Assembly (NCBI GenBank): GCA_949128115.1 | Contig: OX421968.1 | Span: forward strand, 27,450,377 to 27,514,376 | Length of the DNA: 64,000 nt | Reading direction: 5' to 3' | Source of the DNA: Anaspis maculata | Lineage: Eukaryota > Arthropoda > Insecta > Coleoptera > Scraptiidae | Part shown: positions 1 to 10,966 of the stretch, in pieces | Numbering within the stretch: position 1 is the stretch's first letter | How the letters are laid out: every line of letters begins with the position of its first letter | The notes under the pieces: model-generated | Told to the model about the DNA's origin: nothing | Databases searched by the model: none | What the model saw: the letters and a program-made list of their open reading frames with translations, nothing else | Position numbers and translations under genes: made by a program

Positions 1-311
1 TAATAAAAATAAAAATGCGACTTTGAAGACCAATGACTTCCCGTTACCGAATGTGATTTCCATTTTGTTAGTTGTGTTAATCAGCCTAATGTTTCCGTAA
101 CTTATTCTGTAAAGGTGAATGTTGGCAAACTTCATGTAACATTTCTACAGGGGGATACGTAAAATGCTGCAAAATTGCACCGACTTCATCGTACTCCCAT
201 TTGTCAAAAAAAAACATGTGTTTTAATACAAAAATCATAGTATGGTGTATTATCTCGAAACGGTTTTGGAATTACCCAGATTGGAAGCCTATTGAAGATA
301 AAAAAATGTAT

Positions 312-833
312 TGTTTCGATATCTCGCGTACGGGTTCGAATATAATTGAGACGATCGTTTTAAACACACACTGTTTATTTCTGCGTACTACAACAATAAA
401 TAACGCCAACAATTATCGACTTGGAATTATATCGCAGGTACTTCGCTTGTTTCGCTCGCGTTACTACTTCGCATTCCAATTCAATACTGCCGCGAGCTCC
501 CGGCTGACGCCTTATATAAGGCCTCCGAGCAGCGTTCTCGAGCTTTCTGTCTACTTCCAGAAATTTCCATAGCGGCTCGGCATATGCGGTTTCTAGATCA
601 TTCCTGAATAATCGTACACTTTACCCGTATAATTCTGCCGGATTACGAGCGGCGCCTCCGCCAAAATGGACAGATCTTTCTTGATCGAGCATTGAAGTCT
701 ACCTTCAGTTTCACATACACGAACGCTCTGGAATGCACCAGATCGCTCCAGACTTCTACACTGCGATCTAATGATGGAAAGATCCAGAAACATCGAGTGT
801 TTACCAATATTTACGAGATCGCTGCTCGTAACA
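312..833 (-). mobile_element. Solo LTR, Ty3/Gypsy type, with 4-bp target duplication
   Basis: On the minus strand it begins TGTTACGAGCAGCGAT and ends ATATCGAAACA, so it has TG...CA ends. It is flanked by the direct repeat GTAT at 308-311 and 834-837, the 4-bp duplication expected of Ty3/Gypsy integration. Inside are a TATA box (TATATAAGG at 513-521, near-palindromic) and AATAAA signals. A diverged second copy lies at 45289. No internal gag-pol sequence is attached, so it is a solo LTR. The ORFs seen here on both strands are incidental to LTR sequence. Confidence 0.82.
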
Positions 834-870
834 GTATGTTGAATGTTACAGATTTGCCTTGTTATTTGCG

Positions 871-1414
871 AGATTAAGTCACATTTGATGAATGGATGTT
901 GACATTGAGCAAGATTGTTTGTACAACAATCCAAGACAATTTTACTCTCAACACAACCCGAATTATTGGTGTGGGGCCAAGCAGGGGCACTTTTTCAAGT
1001 GGTGGTCACTGCCTGTTTTTCGTACGTTGAATTTCGTTAGAATTTCATCAGAATTTTAGATGTGAAATATGTTCTATTTGCAAGTTTATTAAGCTCCTGA
1101 GCATGGTAACGATGTGCACTTCTTTTCATTTAATTCTCAATTTTTGTTTGTTCTGGAATACTTGTTACAGCGAGTTTCTATAATACCAAAAAAATGTTTT
1201 ATTTCACTTATTATAGGTGCTTTGCATTGCAAATATTGTTTTTCCCACCTCCTTGTTATTTGGGACCGTACCTACCCATTAGAAACAATAAAGATTTTGT
1301 ATTTGTATTTTGTATGTAAAACTTTAGATTTCGAGTGAAGTTAAGCCCCCTCTGGACCCTGGACGTTATAGGTACTTTTTGTGCTTGTGCTATGCCTGAG
1401 CTTCGTAAATCTGC
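871..1414. other. Loop of foldback D, no gene
   Basis: AT-rich sequence between the arms of foldback D. Around 1288-1320 it holds AATAAAG followed by TTTGTATTTGTATTTTG, which resembles the tail of an insect LINE. No domain is visible in the short ORFs here. Confidence 0.3.
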
Positions 1415-1611
1415 AACACTCAACATCAAAATTTATATCTATCTTCAATGTTCGACTTCCAATCTGGGTAATTCCAAAACCGTTTAGAGATAGGACCACA
1501 CTTCATGATTTTTGTAATAGAACATTGAAAAACTATATTTTATAAAAATGGGGGTACGATGAAGTCGTTGCAATTTTGCACCATTTTACGTATCACCAGA
1601 GCTGGGCAAAA

Positions 1612-2650
1612 TACTTTTGGAAAGTATTCAAATAATAAATACTTTTCATCTCCTGCTCAAAATAGTACTTGAATAATAAATAATATTTTTAAAGTTGCAG
1701 TTGTAAGTATTAAAATATTTTCGTTATTAAAATACTTTTTTTATTTCAATAATGAGAAAATATTTGAATAATTCAAAAGTATTTATCTCCAAATGATTTA
1801 AATACTGCTAAAGTATTTAACTACTGCAAATGTATTTAAATATTTAGTTTGAAAGTAAATATTTCAATATTCGAAATTAAATAATTTGGTTTATTTAAAT
1901 ACATTCGAAATTCAAGGGCTTCCTTGCTTAACCAAAAATATGCAAAAGGAAATTCACCTATTATTTCGTAACCATTCAACAAAAAAAATCGTGGAAGGTG
2001 GCTGAATAGTGGCTTCCACAGCCATGAACTTGTCGTATATAGGTACGTATATACGTATTGAGATTTACCGATTTCAAGTCGTGGTTCGTGCAGTCACCCT
2101 GAGGTAGATGGCTTCCCGCTTTGACTTTGATGTGTGAATTCCAGGTACCTACGTTTCAAGTCATCTGTATCAATCTTTGTAAATGGTGTTGTTGAATAAT
2201 CCCCCTCATTTCTGCTCTCCTACCAGTTATAGCCTATTGTGATAGTAGTGAAAACTTGGATGGCTGTATTTACCGCGTCAGAAAGGACCAAATTGAAGTT
2301 TAAAATGTTGAGATAATCAAGTTCAAGATAAATGGTACAAGCAAGTGTGAGCGCGCCATCTGTTAAATTATAGCATAGCAGTCATCCAGTGGTAAGATGA
2401 CTGTAGATTTTATGACGGAATTGACTTTATGAAATTACATACCATAGCTTTGAAAGGTAGTTTATTGAACAGATTTGAATTTTCTAGGTAGCGTCATCCA
2501 CCGGGTGACAGCGACAGATCAGAAAATGACCTAACAAATGTATTTAAATACAATTTACGAAGTATTTGAAACACTAAAAAGTATTTAAATAAAGCAAAAG
2601 TATTTAAATAGCGCAAAAGTATCTTTGAGAGTATTTGCAATTACTTTTTT
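1612..2650. repeat. AGTATTTAAATA-rich subterminal region of the hAT element
   Basis: Many scattered copies of AAGTATTTAAATA-like words in both orientations occur at 1615-1900 and 2530-2650, and again at 7845-7945 near the other end. They look like subterminal repeats of the hAT element. The middle (1900-2520) shows nothing recognisable. Confidence 0.5.
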
Positions 2651-3088
2651 AAGTAAGTAAGTAAGTAAGTAAGTGAGTAAATTTTATTGTTCTCAGGACT
2701 ATGTATAATGTCATGAACAATGAGGGGTGAAATACTTATGTAAATAAAAAATAATGCTATACAATAACAAAATCAAAGTACCTATCTCTCAAAATAATAA
2801 TAATAACAAAAGTATGATGCCAATTACAGAGTAAATCAAAATTGGGTTTTTAACTGTATGAAACAAAATCAAACGAAAGACAATGCTGTAAACAGAAACT
2901 CTTTAGCCAGGCTCAAAGAGAACAGCACAGAACAAAGCTCACAACAATCGCAGAGCCAAAAGATGTCTGTCCGGGTGCAGGTCAGTGTGTCTGTGTCAGT
3001 GTGAATCCCGGTCTTGGACGCAAAAGTTGGAATGACAAATATAATAGAATGAACGAATGGATTAAGGATGGGCAAGGCCGTCTAAAAC
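2651..3088 (-). mobile_element. 3' UTR and (TTAC)n tail of a minus-strand LINE
   Basis: The sequence opens with a tetranucleotide run (AAGTAAGTAAG on plus, 2651-2680). Read on the minus strand this is the 3' tail of the LINE whose C-terminal codons lie at 7600-7809. The segment between holds AATAAT runs and no coding domain. The UTR is cut by the TIR element at 3089-7580 and resumes at 7581. The LINE therefore sits inside the hAT element and was later split. Confidence 0.5.
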
Positions 3089-3109
3089 CGAGGGGTTGAC
3101 CACCCAAGA

Positions 3110-3345
3110 AATTTGTGTACACCATTTACAAAATTTACAAAATTTACCAAACATTTACTACATTTACTAAATATTTACCCACATTTGCCAACATTTACCA
3201 ACATTTACCAAACATTTACCACATTTACTAATATTTACCAAACATTTACCACATTTACCAACATTTACCAACATTTACCAACATTTACTAAATATTTACC
3301 ACATTTACCAACATTTACTAAACATTTCCCACATTTATAAACGAA
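3110..3345. repeat. 10-11 bp minisatellite (ACATTTACCA)n
   Basis: Tandem ACATTTACCA and ACATTTACCAA units, with ACATTTACTA variants, run almost without a break. The open frame across it is a by-product of the repeat. Confidence 0.9.
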
Positions 3346-6239
3346 ATCCACTAGTAAAAAGCATAAGATGAACTACCCAAGTACTGAAATATACGAAAAC
3401 AATAATGGGTAGTAGGTATTAATATGAGAATAAGCATATCAAATAAGCACTTGCTCAGATTTTTGAGGAGTTGCTAAGCAGACTATCCCGGACAACGCCT
3501 ATGGGATTCAAGCAAATGCTTATGCTTATTCTCTACCAATACTACCCAATTTACTAATAATTACCGGAATACCAACTGGAAAATAGGTACCTAACGAAAA
3601 AAATATCGTCGTACTGTGTGACGAGCCACCTTGTAAATAACTCAATCTGAATTCCGAAAGTATAAATATAAAAACTTCTTATCGCATCAACTTATGGGTG
3701 GCAAGAAGAGAGTGTAACGAAAAGATAAGCAGAATGAATTTTGAGCTGCCAGAGGACTGATGGTGTCCAACTAAAATTACTAAAGCCACAAGTAAATTGT
3801 ACCAGGAGCGAACCCTTTGAACATTGGAAGGTAAAGGCAAACTTTAGTTTCTTTAAATTTCGTTTATTGAGCCAGAACTTTCCAACAGGGTTTTTTTTTA
3901 TTCGCATACCGTTATCGCGAGCTCCTGAAATGGTGTTTCCTGTACCTGTACGCTGCGCTTGGAATGGAAATCAGCCTTCAAGGGACCAGCAATAAGCTGC
4001 TAAGGATCAAGTTTATTAGCCCATTTCAATTCCAACCACCGGACCAATGATGAAGATGGAATGTTGAAGCTAGTGCCTTGTTCCACGGAAGGGTTGTGCA
4101 CCTAAGCCAACGATCGTGAACACCTGCTGATCAGCACTGGATCCTTGAAAGTGAAGGTCCTCCAGGCTTGAAGTCAAGCAAGCAAGGCAATCCTCTCGTG
4201 GGCTCAACTTTAATTCATCAATAAGGCCAGAACTCAAAATTTATCAATTAACATCTGACTATTCATTCATTCTTATATATTCAATTATTATTCATGCTTA
4301 TTAGCGTGCTACTATTTTGGAAAGTTATCGTTATTCAAGAGCAATCAAATTTCTAGTATTAAATTCTTCAATATATTGTAAAAAGAACTTAGAGAAAACT
4401 CTAGCTACCCTCATTTTCGGGAGTGCACTCACGTAAAGTATACAGAGGTACTGGTTCGTTTCCCCAATTCTTTATTTTGATTATACTTACCTAGAGTGTA
4501 TATTTCGTCCACATCTACTTTCCCTGTGCATTATTCTTTCATTATCATCATCTCTTTCATAATTTAAACTTGTTAAATTACAATTATTTCCAATTATTAA
4601 ATATTAATGGCCATTACTGAACTCTTTCTCTACCTCCTTCTTTGATTCATAACAAAAGTAGTTATTTAGTGATTTTGAAACTACTCTTAGCTACTAAAGA
4701 CAAGAAATCACTTGGCGCCCTGAAACCACGCCCGTAAGCTCTCCGAAAATCACCATGAGCGGCTGAGTGTGATCAGAACCGACAGGGAACGGTCACAACT
4801 GATTAAGTCAGCTATACTTGTCTCCCGAGTAATTTTGTGTTACCTGTTACCAGTGTCTAGGGCAGAGTTTTTGACTACACATCATTAGAAATTGGAACTC
4901 GTCAGAGAATTTTCTGTGAGAAAAATGGAAACCACAGACGTGATAAGTATGTAGTTAGTAGACTTTTTCTCAACTATTGAACGGAAAATGAACACAACAA
5001 TTCCAACATTTATCAAAAACATTCTAAATTTCTAAAATTTCATGGAATCGACTACAAAACGTATCGTTTGGAAATTTGAAAAATCTGTTGTGGGCGACAC
5101 AAAACTTTCCCGACTAGTACCCAGAAACCTTTGGAAATTTTTGTTCGATGTGTTTCTTCAGGTATAAAGTTGGAGTTCGAAAGGTAGATTGGAATACATT
5201 TACAGGAAATTGACAATTGGTTCCGAAAATTATTTGATTTTCCCAAAAATACTCAAAGCCTTTTCCAAACCATTTCATCATGAAAGTCGTCAATTAAGGC
5301 TTCATTTTGAGATCTATCATTGTGGTCTACTCTCGGCTATGAGTTGGTTTTCTAGTTTTCAGCTATAAACCTCGGAAATTGAGAGAATAAACTGTTGGAA
5401 AATGTCTGAGAACCAGTAAACTCTTGTTGAATTTTTTTTGTGAAAATCCGTTCACGGAATGAAGATTTGGAACTTGAAAACTCAAAAAGCATGAGTCTGT
5501 TTCCTAAAATTTTCTTCTCAAAAATCGGTCCAATCTTTTCTCCAAGACTGGCAGCAAGTCTGCACCTATAAAATTAATATTTTGTGGGGCTTACCGCATG
5601 TCGAAGTTTGCTCTGCAGTTTTTTTTGAAATTACGGAATGTGCAATTTCAATTCTGGATAAACCATCGTCGGACAACTGAAACCGCGTCGCATCTGAAAA
5701 TAGGCCTACACGACACGCAGGAAGAGAGTGTCTGAGTTGAGTTCTGCACCAAACCCTTTTCGTCCTGGTCAAACCCCGCGCAAGCGGCAGCGTCCCTTTC
5801 GGGTGGTAACGGCCAGGAGAAAATTTTGAAATTCGTGACGTCTTGCTGAGAAATGGTGGAAAAGTCCAACTGAAGACTCAATTTGAATATTTTGGCTTGT
5901 TGCTCCTTGTCGAATTTGGTTCCAATCCATCGGATAGATTTTGAATAATTAATTAATGTCAAAGCTTCGAATTTCGATATTTTCCAATGACTGACAAGCG
6001 AGCTCACAAGTGACAGTTGGAGAAATAGGTACTCGAAACTGTTCTGCATACAACTGATTCAGAGCTTCCAAATAGGTAACATATTGTTAAGTTCCATGAG
6101 ATACAGCTTCTGTCGTTCTTTGGTAATGACACTTCCGTTTCACAGATGACAGTCAAAAATTAATCAGCTCATTTGACGGCAAGGCCTTGTCTGTATACGT
6201 ATACCAAATTTCAAGTCGATCGGGTCAACGGTTCGGCAT
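3346..6239. other. Interior of the 4.5 kb TIR element, no recognised gene
   Basis: About 2.9 kb without a convincing coding region; the ORFs at 3741-3995 and 5648-6049 show no motif I know. At 4712-4729 there is TTGGCGCCCTGAAACCACG, whose TGGCGCCC start resembles a tRNA-Lys-type primer binding site just after an AT-rich tract. No matching LTR pair was found, so this is only a hint of LTR-retrotransposon origin. Confidence 0.35.
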
Positions 6240-7225
6240 CAGCTATATCGTGTCAGAACGTTTTCCCTGCACCATCGCATAATCGGCGGAATCATGAAAT
6301 TTAGCTTGAAAATGAGAATGATCACACGTAACAAGGGTAAGTTCTAAGTTCCATGAAAATCGTTCCACTAATAAGAGATTCCAATATGGCGGCCAAGAAG
6401 GCGGCGGGATAATGAAATTTAGTTCAAAAATAAGAATGTTCATACGAAACAAGAATAAGTTCTAAGCTTCATGACAATCGTTTCACTACTAAGAGATTTC
6501 AATATGGCGGCCAAGATGGCGGCGGAATCATGAAATTTAGCTTTAAAATGAAAATGATCACACGTAACAAGAGTAAGTTCTGAGTTCCATGAAAATCCAA
6601 TATATCGAATAAATCCAATATGGCGGCCAAGATGGCGGCGGGATCATGAAAATCAGCTTGAAAATATAATTGTTTATACAAGACAAAAATAAGTTCCAAG
6701 TTTGATGTCAATCGTTCCACTAATAAAAGATTTCAATATGGCGGCCAAGATGGCGGTGGAATTATGAAATTTAGTTTAAAAATAAGAATGTTCGTACGAG
6801 ACAAGAATAAGTTCCAAGTTTTATGAAAATCGTTCCACTAATGAGAAATTTCAATATGGCGGCCAAGATGGCGGCGCAACCATGAAACCCAATCTGCCCA
6901 CTGGCCACTCTTGAGAACCTATAAGCTATCCATAGGAAAAAGTTCAAGGGCTCTATGTTAATTTCCCGAGGAGGACTTTAACTTCTTAGAAGTCGCCAGT
7001 GAATCTTTGTTTTTTAATAATAATAATAACGATAACTATGTATGATTGAAAAAACTAATGCTCATTGGCCACCCTTGGGGACATCAGCTATCATTCAAAA
7101 AAAGTCCCAAGGCTTCAACTTCATTCCCCGAGGAGAAGTACAACTTCTCAATTTCTACACGGACAGACAGACAGACAGACAAACCGGCCTTATGAGCATC
7201 ATTTTCTTACGAAAATGCGCTAAAA
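6240..7225 (+). repeat. F2 repeat: ATGGCGGCC tandem core with intact 3' module
   Basis: Five units of about 117 bp, each with AATATGGCGGCCAAGATGG near positions 6381, 6501, 6617, 6735 and 6852, alternate with TTCATGAAAATCGTTCC-like segments. After them come GGCCACYCTTGRGGAC, GAGGAGAAGT and a (CAGA)n run at 7160-7182. The 3' end is a hairpin (CATTTTC paired with GAAAATG) ending GCGCTAAAA at about 7222. The 5' module is missing or eroded. Confidence 0.7.
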
Positions 7226-7264
7226 ATTATCTTGGAATAACTGAAAAACTACAACATTGACCAA

Positions 7265-7556
7265 ACACTTACAAATAATATTAATCACAATTTACCAAGC
7301 ATTTATAAAAATCCGCTAAACATTCACTAGAATTGACTGTTATTTACTGAAATTTACCAAACATTTACCATATTTACAAACATTTACCAAATATTTACCA
7401 ACATTTACCTAATATTTACCACATTTACTAACATTTACCAAATATTTACCATATTTACCAACATTTACAAACATTTACCAACATTTACCAACATTTACCA
7501 AATATTTACCACATTTACCAAACATTTACCAACATTTACTCGAACTTGTACACCAC
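7265..7556. repeat. Second (ACATTTACCA)n minisatellite
   Basis: Same unit and same strand orientation as the array at 3110-3345, close to the right TIR of the 3089-7580 element. ACATTTACCA alternates with AATATTTACC variants. Confidence 0.88.
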
Positions 7557-7580
7557 ATTTACTAGGTGGTCAACCTCTCG

Positions 7581-7822
7581 TCTAAAACCGAGGAGTACTT
7601 CATTCACACAGTATAAATGATCTGATTTTCATACATCCGGTTAAATATCTGTATAGGGCGATGGCGTCCTGGGGTTTGCTGCTGGACAGAATATCATGTA
7701 CATCTTGATCGAAAAAGTGTTTGACGAAGTAGGGTCTGTACGGGGCGTACAAGGGGCACTCAAAAAATACATGGTTCAGCGATTCCCTCCTTCTCATGCA
7801 GCAAATAAGCCATAGCAATTCA
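7581..7822 (-). pseudogene. C-terminus of a 5'-truncated LINE ORF2
   Basis: The minus-strand reading gives CCMRRRESLNHVFFECPLY followed by about 45 residues ending at a stop at 7600. A Cys...His-x4-Cys arrangement followed by PLY near the end of ORF2 is typical of R1/I-like LINEs. Only the last 70 or so residues remain. The 5' junction at about 7822 abuts hAT sequence, so truncation occurred at insertion. Its 3' UTR continues at 2651-3088 across the TIR element. Confidence 0.6.
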
Positions 7823-8149
7823 GTAATAAATACTGAATACTTTTGGAAAGTATTTAAATAATAAATACATCTTGCTCTTCCCGAGAAAATATTCAAATAC
7901 TGAGTATTAAATCAAAAAAAAATTATGATTTGAAAAGTATTTATAAGTGCAAATAATGCCCAGCTCTGCGTATCACCCTGTAAAAAACTTACATAAAGTT
8001 TCTCAACATTCACTGTTATGGGATGGGTTACAAAAAGATTAAGCTAGTTAATACAATAAACAAAATGGAAATTGCAATCGGCAATCGAGAGATATTGATA
8101 TTGGCCTCCAAACTCGAACCGTTTTTTCGATACCGACAACTTCGTTGTT

Positions 8150-8295
8150 CTTGTCCAGCAGTTTAGGTACAATCATGATGTCCAACATCATATTTCTGTA
8201 TCATGAGAAAGGCTAAAATAAGAGTGGATCATGAATTCGCCATATAAAGGGCACTTGTAAATAATATGGAACAGAGTCTCTTTCTTTCTCAAACA
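8150..8295 (-). pseudogene. LINE ORF2 C-terminal scrap, related to the one at 7600
   Basis: The minus-strand reading contains CCLRKKETLFHIIYKCPLYG, the same Cys...His-x4-Cys-PLY pattern as at 7581-7822 but clearly diverged. It is cut on its 5' side by a foldback MITE end (CAGGGTGATTCAAAAAG at 8299). About 45 residues remain, with stops beyond. Confidence 0.5.
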
Positions 8296-8297
8296 GC

Positions 8298-8828
8298 AGC
8301 TCAGACATACAGGGTGATTCAAAAAGTGTCGAACGTAGTAGAGTGCCAGAAAGTTGTTGAAAAAATAATATGTCTTTTAGTTTTGAAGTTATGGAGGGAC
8401 AAAAGCTGGTCCTTGGATTGCTTCTATTTTCGTTGTTCCAAAAGATTTTAGTAAACTGTTTATGGAAAAATATTGAATACGAAAAATCAACCTCTGAATC
8501 TGTGATGAATTTCTGTTTTGTATACAGGATGAGTCATGAATCCTGATGGAGATTATTTCTTTCTAAAAGTACCTGCAAACAGTCAAAGTGGCCATAACCT
8601 ATGTAGAACACAATAAAACGCAATTCATTTCAATAGAATTCCATTGCTTCTGTTTTTTTCAAGGATAACTAAATTTTTGTAGTTCATGACCCTGTATAGA
8701 AAACAGAAATCCAATACAGATTCAGAGGTTGATTTTTTATACACATAATAGTTTTTCCATAATCAGTTCACTAAAACCTTTTGAAACAACGAAAAGCAAT
8801 AGAAGGACCATTTTTTGGCCCTCCATAT
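8298..8828. mobile_element. Foldback MITE starting CAGGGTGATTCAAAAAG
   Basis: Sequence at 8395-8540 is the imperfect inverted complement of 8690-8825: TGGTCCTT, TTTTCGTTGTT, AAAATCAACCTCTGAATCTG and TTTCTGTTTT all recur in order. The left terminus matches another end at 18015-18092 (TGATTCAAAAGTGTCGAAC). The right terminus looks truncated near 8825. Non-coding. Confidence 0.7.
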
Positions 8829-8948
8829 AGGTCGTATCGGCGTGACGTCACGCCCCTGAAAATTGACTATTTTGTAGAAGCTAATCAAACTGACTTTTGT
8901 CACATCAACTAGAGTGTCACAAAGTTTGTGTTTTCAGTAACTCAGAAG

Positions 8949-9180
8949 ATGGTTGTTTGCGCAATGTATGGCTGTTTGGCCATCTACTCTCGCATGGGGG
9001 CATCGGTTCCACTGTTTTGGGCTACTTTGAAGTGATAAGATCCCATGGAGATCGAGCGCGGGAATTATCTGAGTAGTAAAAATCCTGATGATAGCTTTGT
9101 CGGGCAAATCGAAGAAATTTTCTCAACAGAAAGTTTACAAGAGACTTGAAAGCTTGCAGAGAACACTTCCTGCCTGTGGC
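8949..9180 (+). pseudogene. Decayed THAP-like zinc finger
   Basis: An ATG at 8949 opens MVVCAMYGC, a C-x4-C pair as at the start of THAP domains. After frame changes the sequence gives GDRARE and then NRKFTRDLKACREHF, resembling the C-x2-H-F end of the domain (family form: ...CSxHF). THAP domains bind DNA and occur in P-element and Kolobok transposases as well as host proteins. The spacing of about 75 codons fits, but at least two frameshifts and stops break it. No transposase core follows directly. The assignment rests on motif order alone. Confidence 0.4.
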
Positions 9181-10069
9181 AGGTGGTGTGCTTCTTGTTC
9201 TTATATGCTTTATGGGCTATCAGTTGCTTGAGCGAGAACATTTCTGTTCCCAACACAAGAAGTCAACAAGGTCCTCGCGCGTTGTATTTCTGCACCATAT
9301 CTAAATTGTGGTCAAGGTTTTGAATCACCAGCTCAAATGGGTCACACTACAAACACATCACCGCAACTTCCTATACTTGCGCCTGGGCAAATCATCGTCA
9401 GCAAGCGTCGTCATCGACATACGTCAGTCTGATGTATGTGACAGCATGTCGATCAGCTGTTTTTGGTTAGCTTCTACAGAATGGCCGCCTCGCCGATACC
9501 ACCTATTGCCCAGGCATTTTAGGTCACAAATCGACAGAACCTAGAAATAATTCGCCCAAAGCTGAATTTTGGCACATTGACAGTTTGGACCTAGTGCAAC
9601 AACATATCAAAATACTCAAACTTTCCCCTGTCTGCGTCCTTGATTTTCAGGTCCTTAAGTTCTTGAAGTTGCATCGCTGAGCTGCAACTCATGCCATAAT
9701 AATAATCTTGAACCGATCAAGCTTAGACTGGGCTTGCAATGCTTGCATTGAAGGGAAGAGAACAAAAAATGATTTTCTGGAGCGAGTGGCCCACATCTGG
9801 TGCGCGTCAAACCGGCAGACCCGCGAAATTCAAAACTAACGTTGTTATTCGCGGTGACTTTTCAGAGAATTTTTGCTTTGAATATCGTTCATTAAAAATA
9901 AACAGTGGCAAAACATATATCAATGCATTTCGCGATTCTTCAGCTTTTCAAGTGTCTATGGTGCCTGTGGAAGCAGAGCGATTGCAAATTTACAGCCCCC
10001 AGACTAACGCAAGTTAGGGTGACGCGAGCTCTGTGTTGCGCTATGAGCGCGATTGTGATCGTGGGTGAC

Positions 10070-10620
10070 TTCCAGACACCCACTTCAATATCACTGTGAT
10101 TATGAGGTATCTTGGGGCTATTATGAAGGCTATATTCGCACCGTGCACGACGCCAGCGTCACCTGGCGTCCGCAACTTTGTAGGCGCAAAACGTCACTCA
10201 TGTCATAAATTACAGATGGCTGAACTGTCATAAATGACAGATCGCTGGCCTGAACTGTCATTATTTTGTGGTTAAGTGCTTTGTCAACATAGACTTTGTC
10301 ATTGACAAACTGACAGTCAACCACGTGGCATCTGTTGTGATAGTTGGTTGTCAATTATTTTCCACTGTCAAATTGACATAAATGACATCAAACATCAGAA
10401 AATTGACAGCCCAATCACGCAGTGCCGAGCCATCAATGTTGCTCTTTTTGTCCACATAAAGCGCTGTGATCGGTTTCGTTACCCCCACTCTGTACTTCGC
10501 ACGGGGCGAATAGGATTACACGGCAGTGACAGTATCATAAGCAGAAGTTTTGAGCAATGTCCACAATAAGGTTCGTCTCATAAGAATGCTGCATGACAAC
10601 ACAATTTCAAAGAGCCAAGC
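10070..10620. repeat. CTGTCATAAATGACAG-type short palindromes in the loop
   Basis: The stretch is dense in TGTCA/TGACA words (10198-10420), including TCATAAATTACAGATGGCTGA and TCATAAATGACAG repeated in tandem and inverted. It lies directly upstream of the ORF at 10621. No gene is visible. Confidence 0.4.
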
Positions 10621-10966
10621 GTGGCCATACATCAAGCCTCTGACGATGCAGACTTCTTCATTGTCAGTATTGCAGTGAGGAGAGGAATATGTGGTCAGCA
10701 GGTTGTCGTCATCGGAAACGACACTGACCTGTTAGCGATGGTCATTGCCCGGATATGGAAAGCGAGCAGTGCGTACATGTTGCACCCAGTACCTACTAAC
10801 AAGAATTCTGGCAAGTTGTACGATATTCTGGCATTCAGGAGATTTAGGAATGAGGAAGTGCTATGTGATCTGGAAGATGCTTTCTTGTTTGCTCATACTG
10901 TGACAGGGGAGGGGGGGTGACAACACTTGCGTGATGTTTGGAAAAGACAAAAATAACGCTTAGGTA
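10621..10966 (+). pseudogene. Transposon-associated ORF fragment with GNDTDLL and GCDNT motifs
   Basis: An open frame of 99 codons contains VVVIGNDTDLLAMVIARI (about residues 29-46) and ends LFAHTVTG inside a G-run at 10909-10918. Reading one base over after that run gives GCDNTCVMFGKDKNNA and then a stop. I recall the pairing of a [NS]DTDLL block with FAHAxTGCDTTSAxxGKGK from uncharacterised proteins repeated in insect and cnidarian genomes, usually in mobile elements. The DTD block resembles the acidic strand of PIN/FEN-like nucleases, but that is inference. It lies alone in the loop of foldback A, upstream codons are missing, and a homopolymer frameshift breaks it. Confidence 0.45.

Larger units (their letters stand above)
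3089..7580. mobile_element. 4.5 kb TIR element with minisatellite subtermini, inserted in the LINE 3' UTR
   Basis: Both ends carry CGAGRGGTTGACCACC in inverted orientation (3089-3104, and the complement ending at 7580), followed by diverged AAATKTG...GTACA. TCTAAAAC lies immediately outside both ends (3081-3088 and 7581-7588), an 8-bp target duplication. If the shared CGAGG belongs to the target rather than the TIR, the repeat is up to 15 bp. Both subtermini contain ACATTTACCA arrays in the same direct orientation. No transposase was seen; an F2 copy sits inside. Superfamily not assigned. Confidence 0.7.
1597..7968. mobile_element. hAT-type TIR element (non-autonomous), 6.4 kb with nested insertions
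   Basis: The ends are inverted repeats starting CAGAGCTGGGCA (1597-1608, and the reverse complement ending at 7968). The 8-bp direct repeat CGTATCAC flanks it at 1589-1596 and 7969-7976. An 8-bp duplication with a TIR beginning CAG is the hAT signature. The matching arm of foldback D near 150 shows the uninterrupted form, passing from TACGTAT straight to CCCCCTGTAG. Its own sequence (about 1597-2650 and 7823-7968) is AT-rich with repeated AGTATTTAAATA motifs and no transposase. The rest of its length is a LINE and a second TIR element. Confidence 0.85.
1..8095. repeat. Foldback (long inverted repeat) element D, heavily interrupted
   Basis: Bases 1-311 plus about 834-870 are the reverse complement of about 1415-1596 plus 7969-8095, with moderate divergence. 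Shared landmarks are the reverse complements of ATCTGGGTAATTCCAAAACC (near 1460 and 270), TACGATGAAGTCG (1557 and 190) and AACAAAATGGAAAT (8060 and 60). The left arm is broken by a solo LTR and the right arm by a hAT-type element. The loop is roughly 871-1414. The left arm runs off the window start, so the outer terminus is not visible. Confidence 0.7.

Noticed and set aside
201..934. ORFs of 113 and 123 codons
   Set aside because: They coincide with the solo LTR and foldback arm; LTR landmarks explain the sequence.
3113..3340. 75-codon Thr/Phe-rich ORF
   Set aside because: It is a direct product of the ACATTTACCA minisatellite.
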